Of a stretch of DNA of 64,000 nucleotides, positions 17,339 to 26,399 are shown piece by piece. The notes beneath the pieces are model-generated. The model was not told where the DNA came from, made no database searches, and worked only from the letters and a program-made list of their open reading frames with translations. Within the stretch, counting starts at the first letter, position 1, and every line of letters starts with the position of its first letter. Origin of the DNA: Diaphorobacter ruginosibacter (lineage in GTDB: Bacteria > Pseudomonadota > Gammaproteobacteria > Burkholderiales > Burkholderiaceae_C); the NCBI RefSeq assembly GCF_014395975.1, contig NZ_CP060714.1, forward strand, positions 1,302,001-1,366,000, given 5' to 3'. Made by a program: the position numbers and the translations under genes.

Positions 17339-18700
17339 ATGCCATCCCATCCAGCCTTCATCTCCCTCGAATCCATCGCGGCTGTGCCTGCGCCGGATTT
17401 CCGTCGCGATCCTCGCGGCTTCCTGCTCTCGCTGTACGCCGTTGCGGTGCGCAGGGCGCAGCCACTGCATACGCTCAAGGAGCATCTGCCTGCGCCCCCG
17501 AAAGGCCGCACGGTCGTGATCGGTGCCGGAAAGGCCGGTGCCGCGATGGCGCAGGCGGTGGAAGCGCTGTGGCCCGCGGACGCGCCGCTGTCGGGGCTGG
17601 TCGTGACGCGCTACGGCCATATTCCCGAGCGCCCCGATGGCCTGGCGGAGCGTATCGAGGTGGTGGAGGCCGCGCATCCGGTTCCCGATGCGGCGGGGTT
17701 GGAAGCGGCTCGGCGCATCCTGAAGACGGTGCAGGGACTGACGGCCGATGACCTGGTGCTGTGCCTGATTTCGGGTGGCGGCTCGGCGTTGCTCACCCTG
17801 CCTGCAGAAGGTCTCACGCTCGCCGACAAGCAGGCGATCAACCGGGCGCTGCTGGAGAGCGGAGCGAACATCGCCGAGATGAACTGCGTGCGCAAGCATC
17901 TCTCGCGCATCAAGGGCGGAAGGCTTGCGGCAGCCTGCGCGCCCGCGCAGGTCGTCACGCTGACCATCAGCGACGTGCCGGGCGACGATCCTGCGATCAT
18001 CGCAAGCGGGCCGACCGTGGCCGACGCAACCACATGCGCCGATGCGCTGGCCATCCTGCAGCGTTATGCGATCACCATTCCGCAAGAGGTGCGCGAACAG
18101 CTGGAGCGCGGTGAACTCGAGACACCCAAGCCGGGCGATGCGGCCTTTGAGGGCCATGGCGTGCACCTGATTGCAACCCCGCAGCAGTCGCTCGATGCCG
18201 CAGCTGCCGCGGTGCGCGCGGCCGGGCTAGCAGTCCATGTGCTGAGCGACGAGATCGAGGGCGAGTCGCGCGATGTGGGACGGGTCCATGCCGCGCTGGC
18301 GCGGGCTGCGAGCCGGGGCGGAGAACCCTTCCGTGCGCCCTGCGTGATCCTGAGCGGTGGCGAGACGACGGTGACGATCCGGCCGCAGCCTGCCGGAGCG
18401 CCCAGGGGCCGCGGCGGCCGTGCCGGCGAGTTCTGCCTGGGACTGGCGCAGGCGCTGCAGGCGCGGCAGGGTGTCTGGGCGCTGGCCGCCGATACCGACG
18501 GCATCGACGGAGTCGAGGACAACGCGGGCGCCTTCGTGACGCCGGACTCCCTCTCGCGCGCAGAGGCGGCGGGGTACAAGGTGGCGGATGCGCTGGATCG
18601 CAACGACGCCTACGGCTATTTCGCGGCCATCGGTGACCTGCTCGTCACCGGACCGACCAACACCAATGTGAACGACTTCCGCGCCATCCTCGTGCTCTGA
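17339..18700 (+). CDS. Glycerate 2-kinase (MOFRL/TtuD-type)
   Basis: A 453-residue cytoplasmic enzyme of the type II glycerate kinase family (DUF4147 plus C-terminal MOFRL domain), which phosphorylates D-glycerate from glyoxylate, tartrate or serine breakdown. Diagnostic motifs are VVIGAGKAGAAMAQAVE, AAHPVPDAAG, CLISGGGSALL with the catalytic lysine region after it, KHLSRIKGGRLA, VTLTISDVPGDDPAIIASGPT, and in the MOFRL part ILSGGETTVTI, DTDGIDG and GDLLVTGPTNTNVNDF. Relatives are often labelled hydroxypyruvate reductase TtuD, which is a historical name. The ATG at 17339 gives the normal family length; the open frame to its left runs antisense through the HIT gene. It looks monocistronic. Confidence 0.92.
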   Translation: MPSHPAFISLESIAAVPAPDFRRDPRGFLLSLYAVAVRRAQPLHTLKEHLPAPPKGRTVVIGAGKAGAAMAQAVEALWPADAPLSGLVVTRYGHIPERPDGLAERIEVVEAAHPVPDAAGLEAARRILKTVQGLTADDLVLCLISGGGSALLTLPAEGLTLADKQAINRALLESGANIAEMNCVRKHLSRIKGGRLAAACAPAQVVTLTISDVPGDDPAIIASGPTVADATTCADALAILQRYAITIPQEVREQLERGELETPKPGDAAFEGHGVHLIATPQQSLDAAAAAVRAAGLAVHVLSDEIEGESRDVGRVHAALARAASRGGEPFRAPCVILSGGETTVTIRPQPAGAPRGRGGRAGEFCLGLAQALQARQGVWALAADTDGIDGVEDNAGAFVTPDSLSRAEAAGYKVADALDRNDAYGYFAAIGDLLVTGPTNTNVNDFRAILVL

Positions 18701-18829
18701 GCGCGCGGGCGGTCCAGAAAGCACAACGCGCGCAGACTCCGGGGAGGTGAGCGCGCGCAGGCCTTGGAGGGCTCGTCGAGCGGCCCCTCGCGAAGGCCGC
18801 CCGATGATGGTGTTCGGACGGTCGCCGGA

Positions 18830-19855
18830 TCAGAAGCGGTGGCGGATGCCGATGCCGAAGCTGGTGCCGGCGTCGTAGTGGGTGATCTTGTCGTTCATGA
18901 CCATGCCGTACACATCGGTGCGCTTGGACAGGTTGTAGTCATAGCCTACGGTCAACGTCTTGCGGTTCGTGTCCGCACCGGAGAGCTTGGTCTGGGCCCA
19001 GGAGCCGATCACCTTGCCGGCGCCCACCGGCACGGATGCACCGATCTGCAGCGTCTTGGCCTTCACGTCGGTATTGTCGGCCTTGGACTCGCCGTATGTC
19101 AGGTAGGGCTTGACCATGTTGAAGTCGTAGGCGCCGCCCATCATCCACGCGGTCTTGGTGGTTCCCAGGTAGTCGCCCGAGCCGGGATTGGAGATCTGCG
19201 CGCGCTCATAGAAGCCGGTCAGCATCAGCGGGCCGCCGAAGTAGAAGAAGTTGGCACCAACGTTCTTCTTGTTCTTGTCGTCGCCGGTTTTTTCACCGAA
19301 CTGGTACTGCAGGTTGGCCTTGAAGCCGCCGATGTCTGGCGTGCTGTAGACCAGTTGGTTGCTCCAGCCCGTGTCGGCCGGCGTGGTGGCCTTCCAGCCG
19401 GTCTGGTTGAACAGGGGAACGTTCATGTGCAGGATCAGCGGAGCGAAGACGAACGAGTCGCCCAGCGGGTTGGCCAGCACGGAAGGAAGGAAGTTGGGCG
19501 CCATCCAGCGGCCCAGCATCACGGAACCGAAGCCGCCCGACAGGCTGACGTTCGCATCGCGCGAGAAGAAGGTGTCGTTCGGGAAGCGGCCCTGCGTGCC
19601 GGTATCGGTCTGCAGGAACGAGGTCAACTGGAAGCTGGCCTTGAGGCCGCTGCCGAGGTCTTCGGTGCCGGTGAAGCCGAACCAGGACGTGGTCAGGCCG
19701 CCGCTGTTCACGACGTTGGTGCGGCCGGCATCACCTGCCATTTTCATGGAGCCGACGTAGATATCGCTGATGCCGGTGAGCTTGACCGAGCTCTGGGCGA
19801 ATGCACCTGTGGTGCAGCAAAGTGCGGCCGCAAAGGCCAGCATATTTTTTTTCAT
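18830..19855 (-). CDS. Gram-negative outer membrane porin
   Basis: A 341-residue trimeric-type general porin of the betaproteobacterial family (Porin_4). It has a signal peptide MKKNMLAFAAALCCTTGAFAQ, then SSVKLTGISDIYVG starting the first beta strand, the constriction loop region around FQLTSFLQTDTGTQGRFPNDTFFSRDA, alternating aromatic beta strands, and a C-terminal GIGIRHRF with the terminal phenylalanine needed for BAM-dependent assembly. It stands alone with about 260 bases of leader upstream. The opposite-direction Crp/Fnr gene beyond that leader might control it, which is speculative. Confidence 0.93.
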   Translation of the reverse strand: MKKNMLAFAAALCCTTGAFAQSSVKLTGISDIYVGSMKMAGDAGRTNVVNSGGLTTSWFGFTGTEDLGSGLKASFQLTSFLQTDTGTQGRFPNDTFFSRDANVSLSGGFGSVMLGRWMAPNFLPSVLANPLGDSFVFAPLILHMNVPLFNQTGWKATTPADTGWSNQLVYSTPDIGGFKANLQYQFGEKTGDDKNKKNVGANFFYFGGPLMLTGFYERAQISNPGSGDYLGTTKTAWMMGGAYDFNMVKPYLTYGESKADNTDVKAKTLQIGASVPVGAGKVIGSWAQTKLSGADTNRKTLTVGYDYNLSKRTDVYGMVMNDKITHYDAGTSFGIGIRHRF

Positions 19856-20120
19856 GAGTTCTCCTGCTGTGAAGTTAGGCCGCCATGGGGATGGCGCATG
19901 TCGCTCCCGTCATCGGACTCCCCAATAGATGACGAAAATGTGTCGACGGGGCAGATTGTCGAAAAGCAAACATCGTGCCGCCAGTTTTTTTTGAGTTTTT
20001 CTCGTGAAGTGTTGTTTGTTACGCACCACTAAGGGGATCTGCCCATCCCCGATGCCTGGGAACATGTGTTTTGACTTGTCTCAATATCGAAGACGGGTGC
20101 GGGCTGCAAAGTACGGCCCC

Positions 20121-20744
20121 ATGGTCCCATTGTCCTCATTCCATTCTGCGAACCTGCCGGAAATCGTCCAAGCTGGCCGTGTGCTGCGTGAACGCTCGCA
20201 GCGTCCTGACAGCGTGATCTATCTGGATAGCGGCCGGGTGCTTTTCGGACTCCTCGAGTCCGGTCAACTTCGCCACCAGCTCGGCATGGTGGAGGGGCCG
20301 GTGTGGCTCGACGTAGCGCCTGTGCTCATGGAACAGCCCTATCCATTGGACATCGTGGCCGACACCCAGGTGAGCCTTCGCCGCATCACGCTGGTCGAAT
20401 TCCGCCAAGCCTATGCCGCGCTCAATCCCGAGACGCAGACCCTCATCCGAGACATGGCCGCCGGCTACTTCCAGCAGACCGAACTGGCCGTGAGCCGCCT
20501 GGCCCAGGACGCGGAGGCCCGCTGCGCGCAATGGCTGCTGCGCCATGCGGCACCTGCCGCGGATGGCAGCCTGCAGGTCACGCTGCAGCAGCGCAAGCGT
20601 CTGATTGCCGCCCAACTGGGCATTGCGCCGGAAACCTTCTCCAGGGTGCTTCGCCATCTGCGAGAGCATGGCCTGATTGCCGGAACAGGCAATGTCCTGA
20701 GCCTGCCCCAGCCAACCGCACTGCAGAACGTGGCGCGCTGCTGA
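20121..20744 (+). CDS. Crp/Fnr family transcriptional regulator
   Basis: A 207-residue regulator with an N-terminal cyclic-nucleotide-type beta barrel (IVQAGRVLRERSQRPDSVIYLDSGRV through PLDIVADTQVSLRRI), a dimerisation helix (PETQTLIRDMAAGYFQQTELAV) and a C-terminal winged helix with TLQQRKRLIAAQLGIAPETFSRVLRHLREHGLI as the recognition region. The FNR cysteine cluster is absent, so it is not an obvious oxygen sensor, and the ligand is unknown. In-frame ATGs exist at 20004, 20052 and 20064; I prefer 20121 because the barrel begins right after it and the text before it does not look like this family. None has a strong ribosome site. Confidence 0.82.
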   Translation: MVPLSSFHSANLPEIVQAGRVLRERSQRPDSVIYLDSGRVLFGLLESGQLRHQLGMVEGPVWLDVAPVLMEQPYPLDIVADTQVSLRRITLVEFRQAYAALNPETQTLIRDMAAGYFQQTELAVSRLAQDAEARCAQWLLRHAAPAADGSLQVTLQQRKRLIAAQLGIAPETFSRVLRHLREHGLIAGTGNVLSLPQPTALQNVARC

Positions 20745-21282
20745 AAGTGCCTGTTCAAGAGGTGCAGAAGAGGGCTGCTCTCCGAACCTTGTCTTGGACA
20801 TTCTTCAATCGAGAAATCGAGTGACGATGGGGCATGCATACATCACGCAGTCACCGGCCGTTTGCATGTCCTGACCATCATCTTCTCGCTCGGGCCCAGG
20901 AAGCGACTTCGTCGCTTGAGGCTGGTTTCGCCCCGACAGACTCTCGCGGGCATCGCTCAGGCGAGAGTGATCCGATGGAGAAAAAATCGGATGCGTAATG
21001 CACTGATTAACGAAAATTATTACAAACTAATTTCTTTTAATTAATCAATAAAATCTATATTTTATTGGGTATGAGCACCCTGTGTTGCATTTTTTGGGTC
21101 TCAGGAAGTTTTGTGGATTTTGATAGTTATTATTTTTTTAATTTTCCGGAGATGCAGCTACCATCCGATTGTTTTAAGAGCGTTTGGTGCGAATTTTTGA
21201 AAAATTATCATTCTTGTGATTGATTGAAAATTGATATCGAATGCTTGTCGTTAAATTTTAGATCAACTGTCAAGCTAGAAAT
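20745..21282 (+). other. 538-base intergenic stretch with a sharp drop in GC
   Basis: No gene is supported here. The left part has ordinary composition and contains three inverted repeats (listed separately). From about 20990 the sequence becomes strongly AT-rich with many T and A runs and continues so into the methyltransferase gene. It probably holds that gene's promoter, but TA-rich text makes specific -10 and -35 assignments unreliable. Confidence 0.6.
20901..20992. repeat. Cluster of three consecutive perfect inverted repeats
   Basis: Three perfect stems follow one another: AAGCGAC/GTCGCTT with a 3-base loop (20901-20917), ACTCTCGC/GCGAGAGT with a 13-base loop (20940-20968), and ATCCGAT/ATCGGAT with a 9-base A-rich loop (20970-20992). 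There is no T-run on the plus strand to make a classical terminator. They could be a structured transcript, a tail for the Crp/Fnr mRNA, or the remains of a mobile element end. Confidence 0.5.
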
Positions 21283-22005
21283 ATGAATCCAATAACGGGA
21301 AGCGATTTGCCGCGGGATGTGGTTGAAAAAATAGCGTCTCTGTTTGAAGGAAGCTATGTGCCAGAAAATCCGAAAGAGGATGCCCAATTGCGTGAACTCG
21401 CATTTTGGCGATGGGTTGCGTACGAGGGCTATGAGGGAAAAAATCCAGAGCAATTTGTCGCGTTTCAGCGTGATTTAATGAGAGGGTGCTTTGATAGCAC
21501 AGGGTGGGATGTGGAGATGTTCTCCAAAAGCACCGTATTTGAGTTGGGTTGCGGCCCCTTGGGTATGATAGAAACGATACCTGCCGCGAGTCGCTGGGCT
21601 TTTGATCCGAACAATGAATACTATGGATCACTTTTTGGAAAGGTTCGCGAGAAATCTATTGTTCATCTTTCAGATGTATCCCAGATGAATGATGTGCCTC
21701 TGGTTGATCTGGGTATCTGTTTCAATGTGCTGGATCACACGGATGATGCGGCGCATTGGTTTCGTCTCTTCTTCTCAAAAATCAGGCCGGGCGGACGGTT
21801 TATTCTTCAAGTCAATACGGTCAAAGAGGACTTTCCTCGTACCGAGGAGCATTGCAAGATGCATCCATCTCCATTGACCCGTGAGCAGGTCGAATCATTG
21901 GTGGCCGAGGTCAGTGCCAGTAATTCGAGGCTGTACAAGGAAGAACCGTCCCCAGATAATGAGTTCTATCTGATGATCTGGGGCAAGAAGCTCTTGGCCG
22001 GTTAG
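21283..22005 (+). CDS. SAM-dependent methyltransferase-like protein, low GC
   Basis: A 240-residue protein with a class I methyltransferase core. Motif I is VFELGCGPLGMIETI at about residues 85-99, where the Gly-rich loop binds S-adenosylmethionine; an acidic motif II follows in AFDPNNEYY; the motif IV region is LGICFNVLDHTDD; and IRPGGRFILQVNT corresponds to the post-motif IV strand. The natural acceptor is unknown. Its codon use is conspicuously rich in A and T at third positions (many aaa, gat, ttt), unlike flanking genes, and it sits in an AT-rich pocket without conserved neighbours. That suggests horizontal acquisition, perhaps as a leftover of a surface-polysaccharide island, which is inference. 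Confidence 0.75.
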   Translation: MNPITGSDLPRDVVEKIASLFEGSYVPENPKEDAQLRELAFWRWVAYEGYEGKNPEQFVAFQRDLMRGCFDSTGWDVEMFSKSTVFELGCGPLGMIETIPAASRWAFDPNNEYYGSLFGKVREKSIVHLSDVSQMNDVPLVDLGICFNVLDHTDDAAHWFRLFFSKIRPGGRFILQVNTVKEDFPRTEEHCKMHPSPLTREQVESLVAEVSASNSRLYKEEPSPDNEFYLMIWGKKLLAG

Positions 22006-22054
22006 ATGGATGAAGGAACTGATATTGGCATCAGTTTCCATTCTGAAAAATTCC

Positions 22055-22603
22055 ACCAAGGAGGTGGGCGCTCTGCTCGGAACCGCTGATCAAAGTGGTT
22101 CGGCGGGTGTTCTGGCATCGCTTGTCGCTACGCGCACGCGATCGGTTCGAATCGACTCGCGAGGAGGCTTTCCAACGTGCCGCGAATGCTTGTCGAGGCA
22201 ATCTTTCAGGGCTTCAAACAGCGATCCAACTTCGCTTGGGCGACTGGCCAGCCTGAGGAGCTGGGTGGCCCGGACACTTCCTTGGCATCGCGTTCTATAG
22301 CCCTCCCTATTTCTTGCACTCGCCGCGCCTCGTCGGCCGTGACCCTTATGCGCCCTCGGTGTTGACGCCCGCGCGCACATAGGCTTCGAGAAGAGGGTAT
22401 TCGATTCTTCAAAAACCCATATCCGTGTGAAAGATGGAGGCGGCCCTCGCAAGAATCGGCGCCGCTCAAGGGTCCCTCCGCATGGACGCGTCAATCGTGT
22501 TTTGTGCTTCATTGCAGAAGTCGGCAATTGGCCGGTGTTGGCCGGTGCTGCACAGGGACTCATACCGCCTCGAGTCACTGAATATAGTTTGATGGACCTT
22601 TAG
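22055..22603 (+). pseudogene. Possible decayed coding sequence, family not recognised
   Basis: One frame reads like protein but is broken. It runs through text such as VFWHRLSLRARDRFEST and GLQTAIQLRLGDWPA, stops at TGA 22254-22256, continues in the same frame with GHFLGIAFYSPPYFLHSPRL, and stops again at TAG 22380-22382. A second frame then carries FEKRVFDSSKTHIRV to a TAG at 22601-22603. Amino-acid composition looks coding-like, but I recognise no family and no start. It may be remnants of one or two genes lost from the same island as the methyltransferase; the alternative is plain non-coding DNA. Confidence 0.3.
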
Positions 22604-22954
22604 GCGCTGATAGCTTTTGCTGCGGGCAATTGCTGGTCGTCAAAAAAATGGTGCGATCAGCGGCACACTTGAAACCCGCATGGACAGGGGCTTTCCGCTT
22701 TGGGGAACGCCTGCGTGGCGTTGTTCGAGCGCTCTCATGAGGGGCCTGGAAACCATTCGCAACACTTGCGAAGGCCTGCTAAGGGATTTCGCTGAATCGG
22801 GTAGTAATCCCAACCAGCTGCGCGACAGGGCAACCGTATATTGATCAGCGAAGACGTGGCGTGTGTCCATGTTGTGTGACCCAACGGTTGTCATGAACTT
22901 CATCGCCATTGCATATCGATTGTTTGCCGCAGAAGAAAGGCAGGCATTGCCGAC
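22604..22954 (+). other. Intergenic region upstream of the diguanylate cyclase gene
   Basis: About 350 bases in which I see no supported gene. Short open frames exist but lack ribosome sites and recognisable motifs. The last 100 bases presumably contain the promoter of the GGDEF gene; a GAAAGGCAGG stretch at 22935-22944 may serve as its ribosome-binding region. Confidence 0.5.
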
Positions 22955-25045
22955 ATGAGACATCCCGCGCCCGCGCCGACCGAGCACGACGATCCGGACT
23001 CCGAGATCGACGGAACACTCCTGTCGGAGCTCCATGTGCCGGGTCCGCTGGTTCGCCGCATGATGCTGATTGCCCTGTTGTGCGTGGCACTGGCGGGCGG
23101 GCTGGCGGCCTGGGTGATCTCGCACGCATCGGGGGAAGAGATGACCGAGCGCCTCGTGCGGCAGCAGACCGACGAGGTGGAGCTCGTGGCGCGCCTGCTG
23201 GCCAGCAAGGTCGAGCAGAGCCAGAAGGTGCTCGGTACCGTGGCCGAGGGCATCACGCCGCAGATGCTGCAGTCGCCCTCGCTGCTCGAATGGGTGCTGA
23301 AGCAGGGGCTGCCCGCTGTACGTTTCTTCGATGCCATGGAGATCGCGCGTGCGGACGGCCGCCTGATTCTGAACCTGCAGAGTGGAAAGATGGAGCCCGC
23401 GGCCAGCGTGGACATGGACGAGCGGGACATCCTGCTGCGCACCATGGTGCAGGGCAAGCCGCTGGTTTCGGGCGTGCTCGGCACGGCGGCTGCGTCGGCG
23501 CGTGTCATGTTCACATTGCCCCTTGTCGCCGACGATGGCAAGGTTGTCGGCGTGGTGGGCGGCGTGCTCCGGCTGCAGTCCCAGGGGCTGCTTCCGCACT
23601 CGCTGGGGCTGCCTGCGCGCGACGATTCGCGGCTGATCGTCTTCACATCCGATGGCGTGATTCTTTCGCACCCGCAGCTCGAGCGTGTCATGGGTAATGT
23701 GCGCAGCGAGCCCGGGCTGGATAAGGCCTACGCACAGTGGCGTAGTGAGCTCAAGCCTATTTCCACCGGCCGGGGCGATACGGTCGTGGTGCAGGATCGC
23801 CTGATCAGCATGGCGGGGGTTCCCATGCCTCAATGGTGGGTGGCCCGAGTGACCGAGTCGCATGCCCTCCTTGCTCCGTTGCACGGAACGCATCGCAGCA
23901 TCTGGTGGACCGCGGCAGCCTGCGTGACCGCCGTCGGCCTGCTGGCGATGCTGGCGATGGCCTGGGTGGCCGCGCCGCTCACGCGACTGCACCGGCGCGC
24001 GCAGTCGATCCTGCTGACGCAGGGCTTGCCGGACAGCCAGCCCCCCACTTCGGCCGAGTCGGATCTGCTGAGCGGTGCGCTCGATCATCTCGAGGCGCAG
24101 CAACTGCACCATGGCCATCAGGCCGAGTTCTCGCGGCTGCAGCTGCAGGGCATCCTCGAGCAGGCGCCCGTGGGCATCGTCATCACGCGCAATGATCAGC
24201 TGGAGCTGCTCAGCCAGCAGGCCAGCCTGATGCTGGGCTTCTCCCGTGCCGAGCTGGAGGGCCAACTGGTCAAGCGGCTGTTCGCGGACGAAGCGCAGTT
24301 CGAAACACTGGAGCGCCAGATGCGCGAGGGGGCCATCACGCGCGGCGGCTACGAAGGCGAATTCGCCCTGCGACGCAAGGATGGCAGCCTGCTGTGGGCG
24401 CGTGTGCTGGGCCGGATGGCCTTTGACCGCACATCGGCGATGGCGGCGGTCTGGGTGCTGGAGGACATGGCGACCACGCATGAGGAGCGCCACAGTCCCC
24501 AATGGAGCCGTTCGCACGATGCGCTGACCAACCTGCCCAACCGCACGGCCTTCCTCGAGCGCCTGAAGGCGCAGCTGGTCCGCAATGCCGAGCTGGCCAG
24601 GGCCGAGCAGCTGTCCGCGGGCAGCGGGGTGGCGCTGCTGTTCATTGACGTGGACCACTTCACCCTGGTGAACGACAGGCTGGGCCATGAGGCCGGGGAC
24701 ATGTTGCTCAAGCAGTTTTCCAGTCTGCTCGAGGAATTGGTGCGGCACGTGGGCTGGGCTGCGCGGCTGGGCGGCGACGAGTTTGCCGTGGTGCTGCCCG
24801 ACTGCACGGCCGCGAGGGCCGAAATGATTGCGGAGCACATCCGCGCTTCGGTCGAGGAGTGGGAGTTCGTCTACGAGGGAGAGGCGTCGATCACCACGGT
24901 CAGCATCGGCATCGTGGTGGCGCCGGCCGACCTGGAAGAGGTCACGCCATGGCTGCGTGCGGCCGACATGGCCTGCTACTACGCCAAGCGGGCGGGGCGC
25001 AATCGCGTGGTGGTCCGCGAGGTGGCGGACAAGGCGTCCGCCTGA
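22955..25045 (+). CDS. Membrane-bound PAS-GGDEF diguanylate cyclase
   Basis: A 696-residue protein that should make cyclic di-GMP from GTP. Order: short cytoplasmic tail, transmembrane helix (about 37-56), periplasmic sensor of double-Cache type (about 57-320, with ARVMFTLPLVADDGKVVGVVGG), second transmembrane helix (about 326-350), PAS domain (about 400-510, ILEQAPVGIVITRND), and a GGDEF domain. The catalytic loop is intact: RLGGDEF at 604-610, HDALTNLPNR at the domain start and FIDVDHFTLVND for metal and nucleotide binding. The inhibitory I-site that usually reads RxxD just before the loop is RHVG (597-600), so product feedback inhibition is probably weak or lost. No EAL domain is present. 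Confidence 0.92.
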   Translation: MRHPAPAPTEHDDPDSEIDGTLLSELHVPGPLVRRMMLIALLCVALAGGLAAWVISHASGEEMTERLVRQQTDEVELVARLLASKVEQSQKVLGTVAEGITPQMLQSPSLLEWVLKQGLPAVRFFDAMEIARADGRLILNLQSGKMEPAASVDMDERDILLRTMVQGKPLVSGVLGTAAASARVMFTLPLVADDGKVVGVVGGVLRLQSQGLLPHSLGLPARDDSRLIVFTSDGVILSHPQLERVMGNVRSEPGLDKAYAQWRSELKPISTGRGDTVVVQDRLISMAGVPMPQWWVARVTESHALLAPLHGTHRSIWWTAAACVTAVGLLAMLAMAWVAAPLTRLHRRAQSILLTQGLPDSQPPTSAESDLLSGALDHLEAQQLHHGHQAEFSRLQLQGILEQAPVGIVITRNDQLELLSQQASLMLGFSRAELEGQLVKRLFADEAQFETLERQMREGAITRGGYEGEFALRRKDGSLLWARVLGRMAFDRTSAMAAVWVLEDMATTHEERHSPQWSRSHDALTNLPNRTAFLERLKAQLVRNAELARAEQLSAGSGVALLFIDVDHFTLVNDRLGHEAGDMLLKQFSSLLEELVRHVGWAARLGGDEFAVVLPDCTAARAEMIAEHIRASVEEWEFVYEGEASITTVSIGIVVAPADLEEVTPWLRAADMACYYAKRAGRNRVVVREVADKASA

Positions 25046-25064
25046 CCCGGCCTGAAGAGGTGCC

Positions 25065-26306
25065 TCAGTCCTGGGCGTCTGCGGCGCGCGTGGTGCGGTT
25101 GTCGCCGCCCAGCGTGATCCAGGTGAGCAGCACCCCGCACAGCGCACCCGCCGCCATGCCGATCACCATCGGCAGCGGCTTGCCGTTGGAGAACACGCCC
25201 ACCACCTGCATCGCCACGGCGCCGGTCAGCATCTGCAGTGTGCCGAGCAGGGCGGATGCCGTGCCCGCGATCTCGCCGTGCTCCTCGAGCGCGAGTACGG
25301 ACGTGGTCGGGATCACGAGTCCCATCAGTGCACTGGCGACGAAATACAGCCCGATCAACACGGCCAGTTTCTCGCCACCCAGCAGGTAGTAGGCGAGCAG
25401 GCTGGCCATCACCACGCCGCTTGCGGACGCGGCGACCTTCACGACGTTCACCAGGCCAAAGCGCTTGCCCAGCGCCCCCGTGAACTGCGCCGATCCGATG
25501 AAGGCCACTGCGTTCAGCGCAAACGCCACGCTGTACTGCGTGGTGCTGAGTCCGTAGTGGTTGATCAGCACGAATGGCGAGCCTGCCAGGTAGACGAAGA
25601 ACCCGGCCAGCGCACATGCGCCGATGAAGACGAGGCCCAGGTAGTGCCAGTCGCGCATCAGCAGGGCATAGGCCTTCAGCGCGTCGGAGACGCTGCTGGA
25701 CAGGCGCGCCGCAGCGTCCCGCGTTTCTGGCAGGCCGCGCACCATCGCGGCAAGGCCCAGTACGGCGGCCATCGTGACGGCCCAGAAGACGAGCCGCCAG
25801 CCACCGATCGCGATCACGCCGCTGCCCGCGAGCGGAGCCAGGATCGGCGACACGCTGAACACCAGCATCAGCAGGGACATCATGCGTGCGGCCTCGTGCC
25901 CGGTATGAAGGTCACGCACCACCGCACGCGGGATCGCCATGCCGGCGGCCGCGCCCAGGCCCTGCACGAAGCGCAGGATGACCAGCGTGTGGATGTCCTG
26001 GGCAAGTGCGCAGCCGATGCTGGCGAGCACGAAGATCACCAGGCCCAGGTAGAGCGGGTTCTTCCGGCCCCACATGTCCGAGAGCGAGCCGAACACCGGC
26101 TGTCCGACGCCCAGTGCAATGAAGAACGCGGTGAGACTGGCCTGCACGGCCCCGACGGGCGCGTCCAGGCTGGCGCCGATCTGGGGCAGCGCGGGCAGGT
26201 ACATGTCGATGGCGAAGGGGCCGATGGCCGAAAGTAGGCCAAGGATCAGCACCATGCGCAACGAAACAGAGGACGACGAAGACGGGTTGGACGAAGGGAC
26301 TGACAT
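25065..26306 (-). CDS. Bcr/CflA-family MFS multidrug efflux transporter
   Basis: A 413-residue, 12-helix major facilitator antiporter of the Bcr/CflA (DHA1) group. The family marks are IGPFAIDMYLPALPQIGASL in the first helix, FGSLSDMWGRKNPLYLG as motif A in the 2-3 loop, and FVQGLGAAAGMAIPRAVVRDL around helix 4-5. Such proteins expel sulfonamide, bicyclomycin, chloramphenicol-like drugs or dipeptides by proton exchange; the substrate here is not predictable. A Ser-rich N-terminus precedes helix 1. It converges on the GGDEF gene with a 19-base gap and follows xdhB on the same strand. Confidence 0.9.
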   Translation of the reverse strand: MSVPSSNPSSSSSVSLRMVLILGLLSAIGPFAIDMYLPALPQIGASLDAPVGAVQASLTAFFIALGVGQPVFGSLSDMWGRKNPLYLGLVIFVLASIGCALAQDIHTLVILRFVQGLGAAAGMAIPRAVVRDLHTGHEAARMMSLLMLVFSVSPILAPLAGSGVIAIGGWRLVFWAVTMAAVLGLAAMVRGLPETRDAAARLSSSVSDALKAYALLMRDWHYLGLVFIGACALAGFFVYLAGSPFVLINHYGLSTTQYSVAFALNAVAFIGSAQFTGALGKRFGLVNVVKVAASASGVVMASLLAYYLLGGEKLAVLIGLYFVASALMGLVIPTTSVLALEEHGEIAGTASALLGTLQMLTGAVAMQVVGVFSNGKPLPMVIGMAAGALCGVLLTWITLGGDNRTTRAADAQD

Positions 26307-26399
26307 AGTGGGCGCGATGGTCGCGGAAGAATGGGCGGAGCGGGAGTCGATCCGCGCGCCGGGAAATGGATGGTGCCGGGCCCCCGTGACGACCGGATT

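Noticed and set aside
22090..22578. Minus-strand 162-codon frame in the decayed region
   Set aside because: Composition is that of a shadow (Arg/Ser/Pro-rich) and no family is recognisable; the plus strand reads more like former coding sequence.
22640..25147. An 835-codon open frame on the minus strand over the GGDEF gene
   Set aside because: It is the antisense companion of a well-supported gene, rich in His/Arg/Gln as such shadows are in high-GC DNA, and shows no domain.
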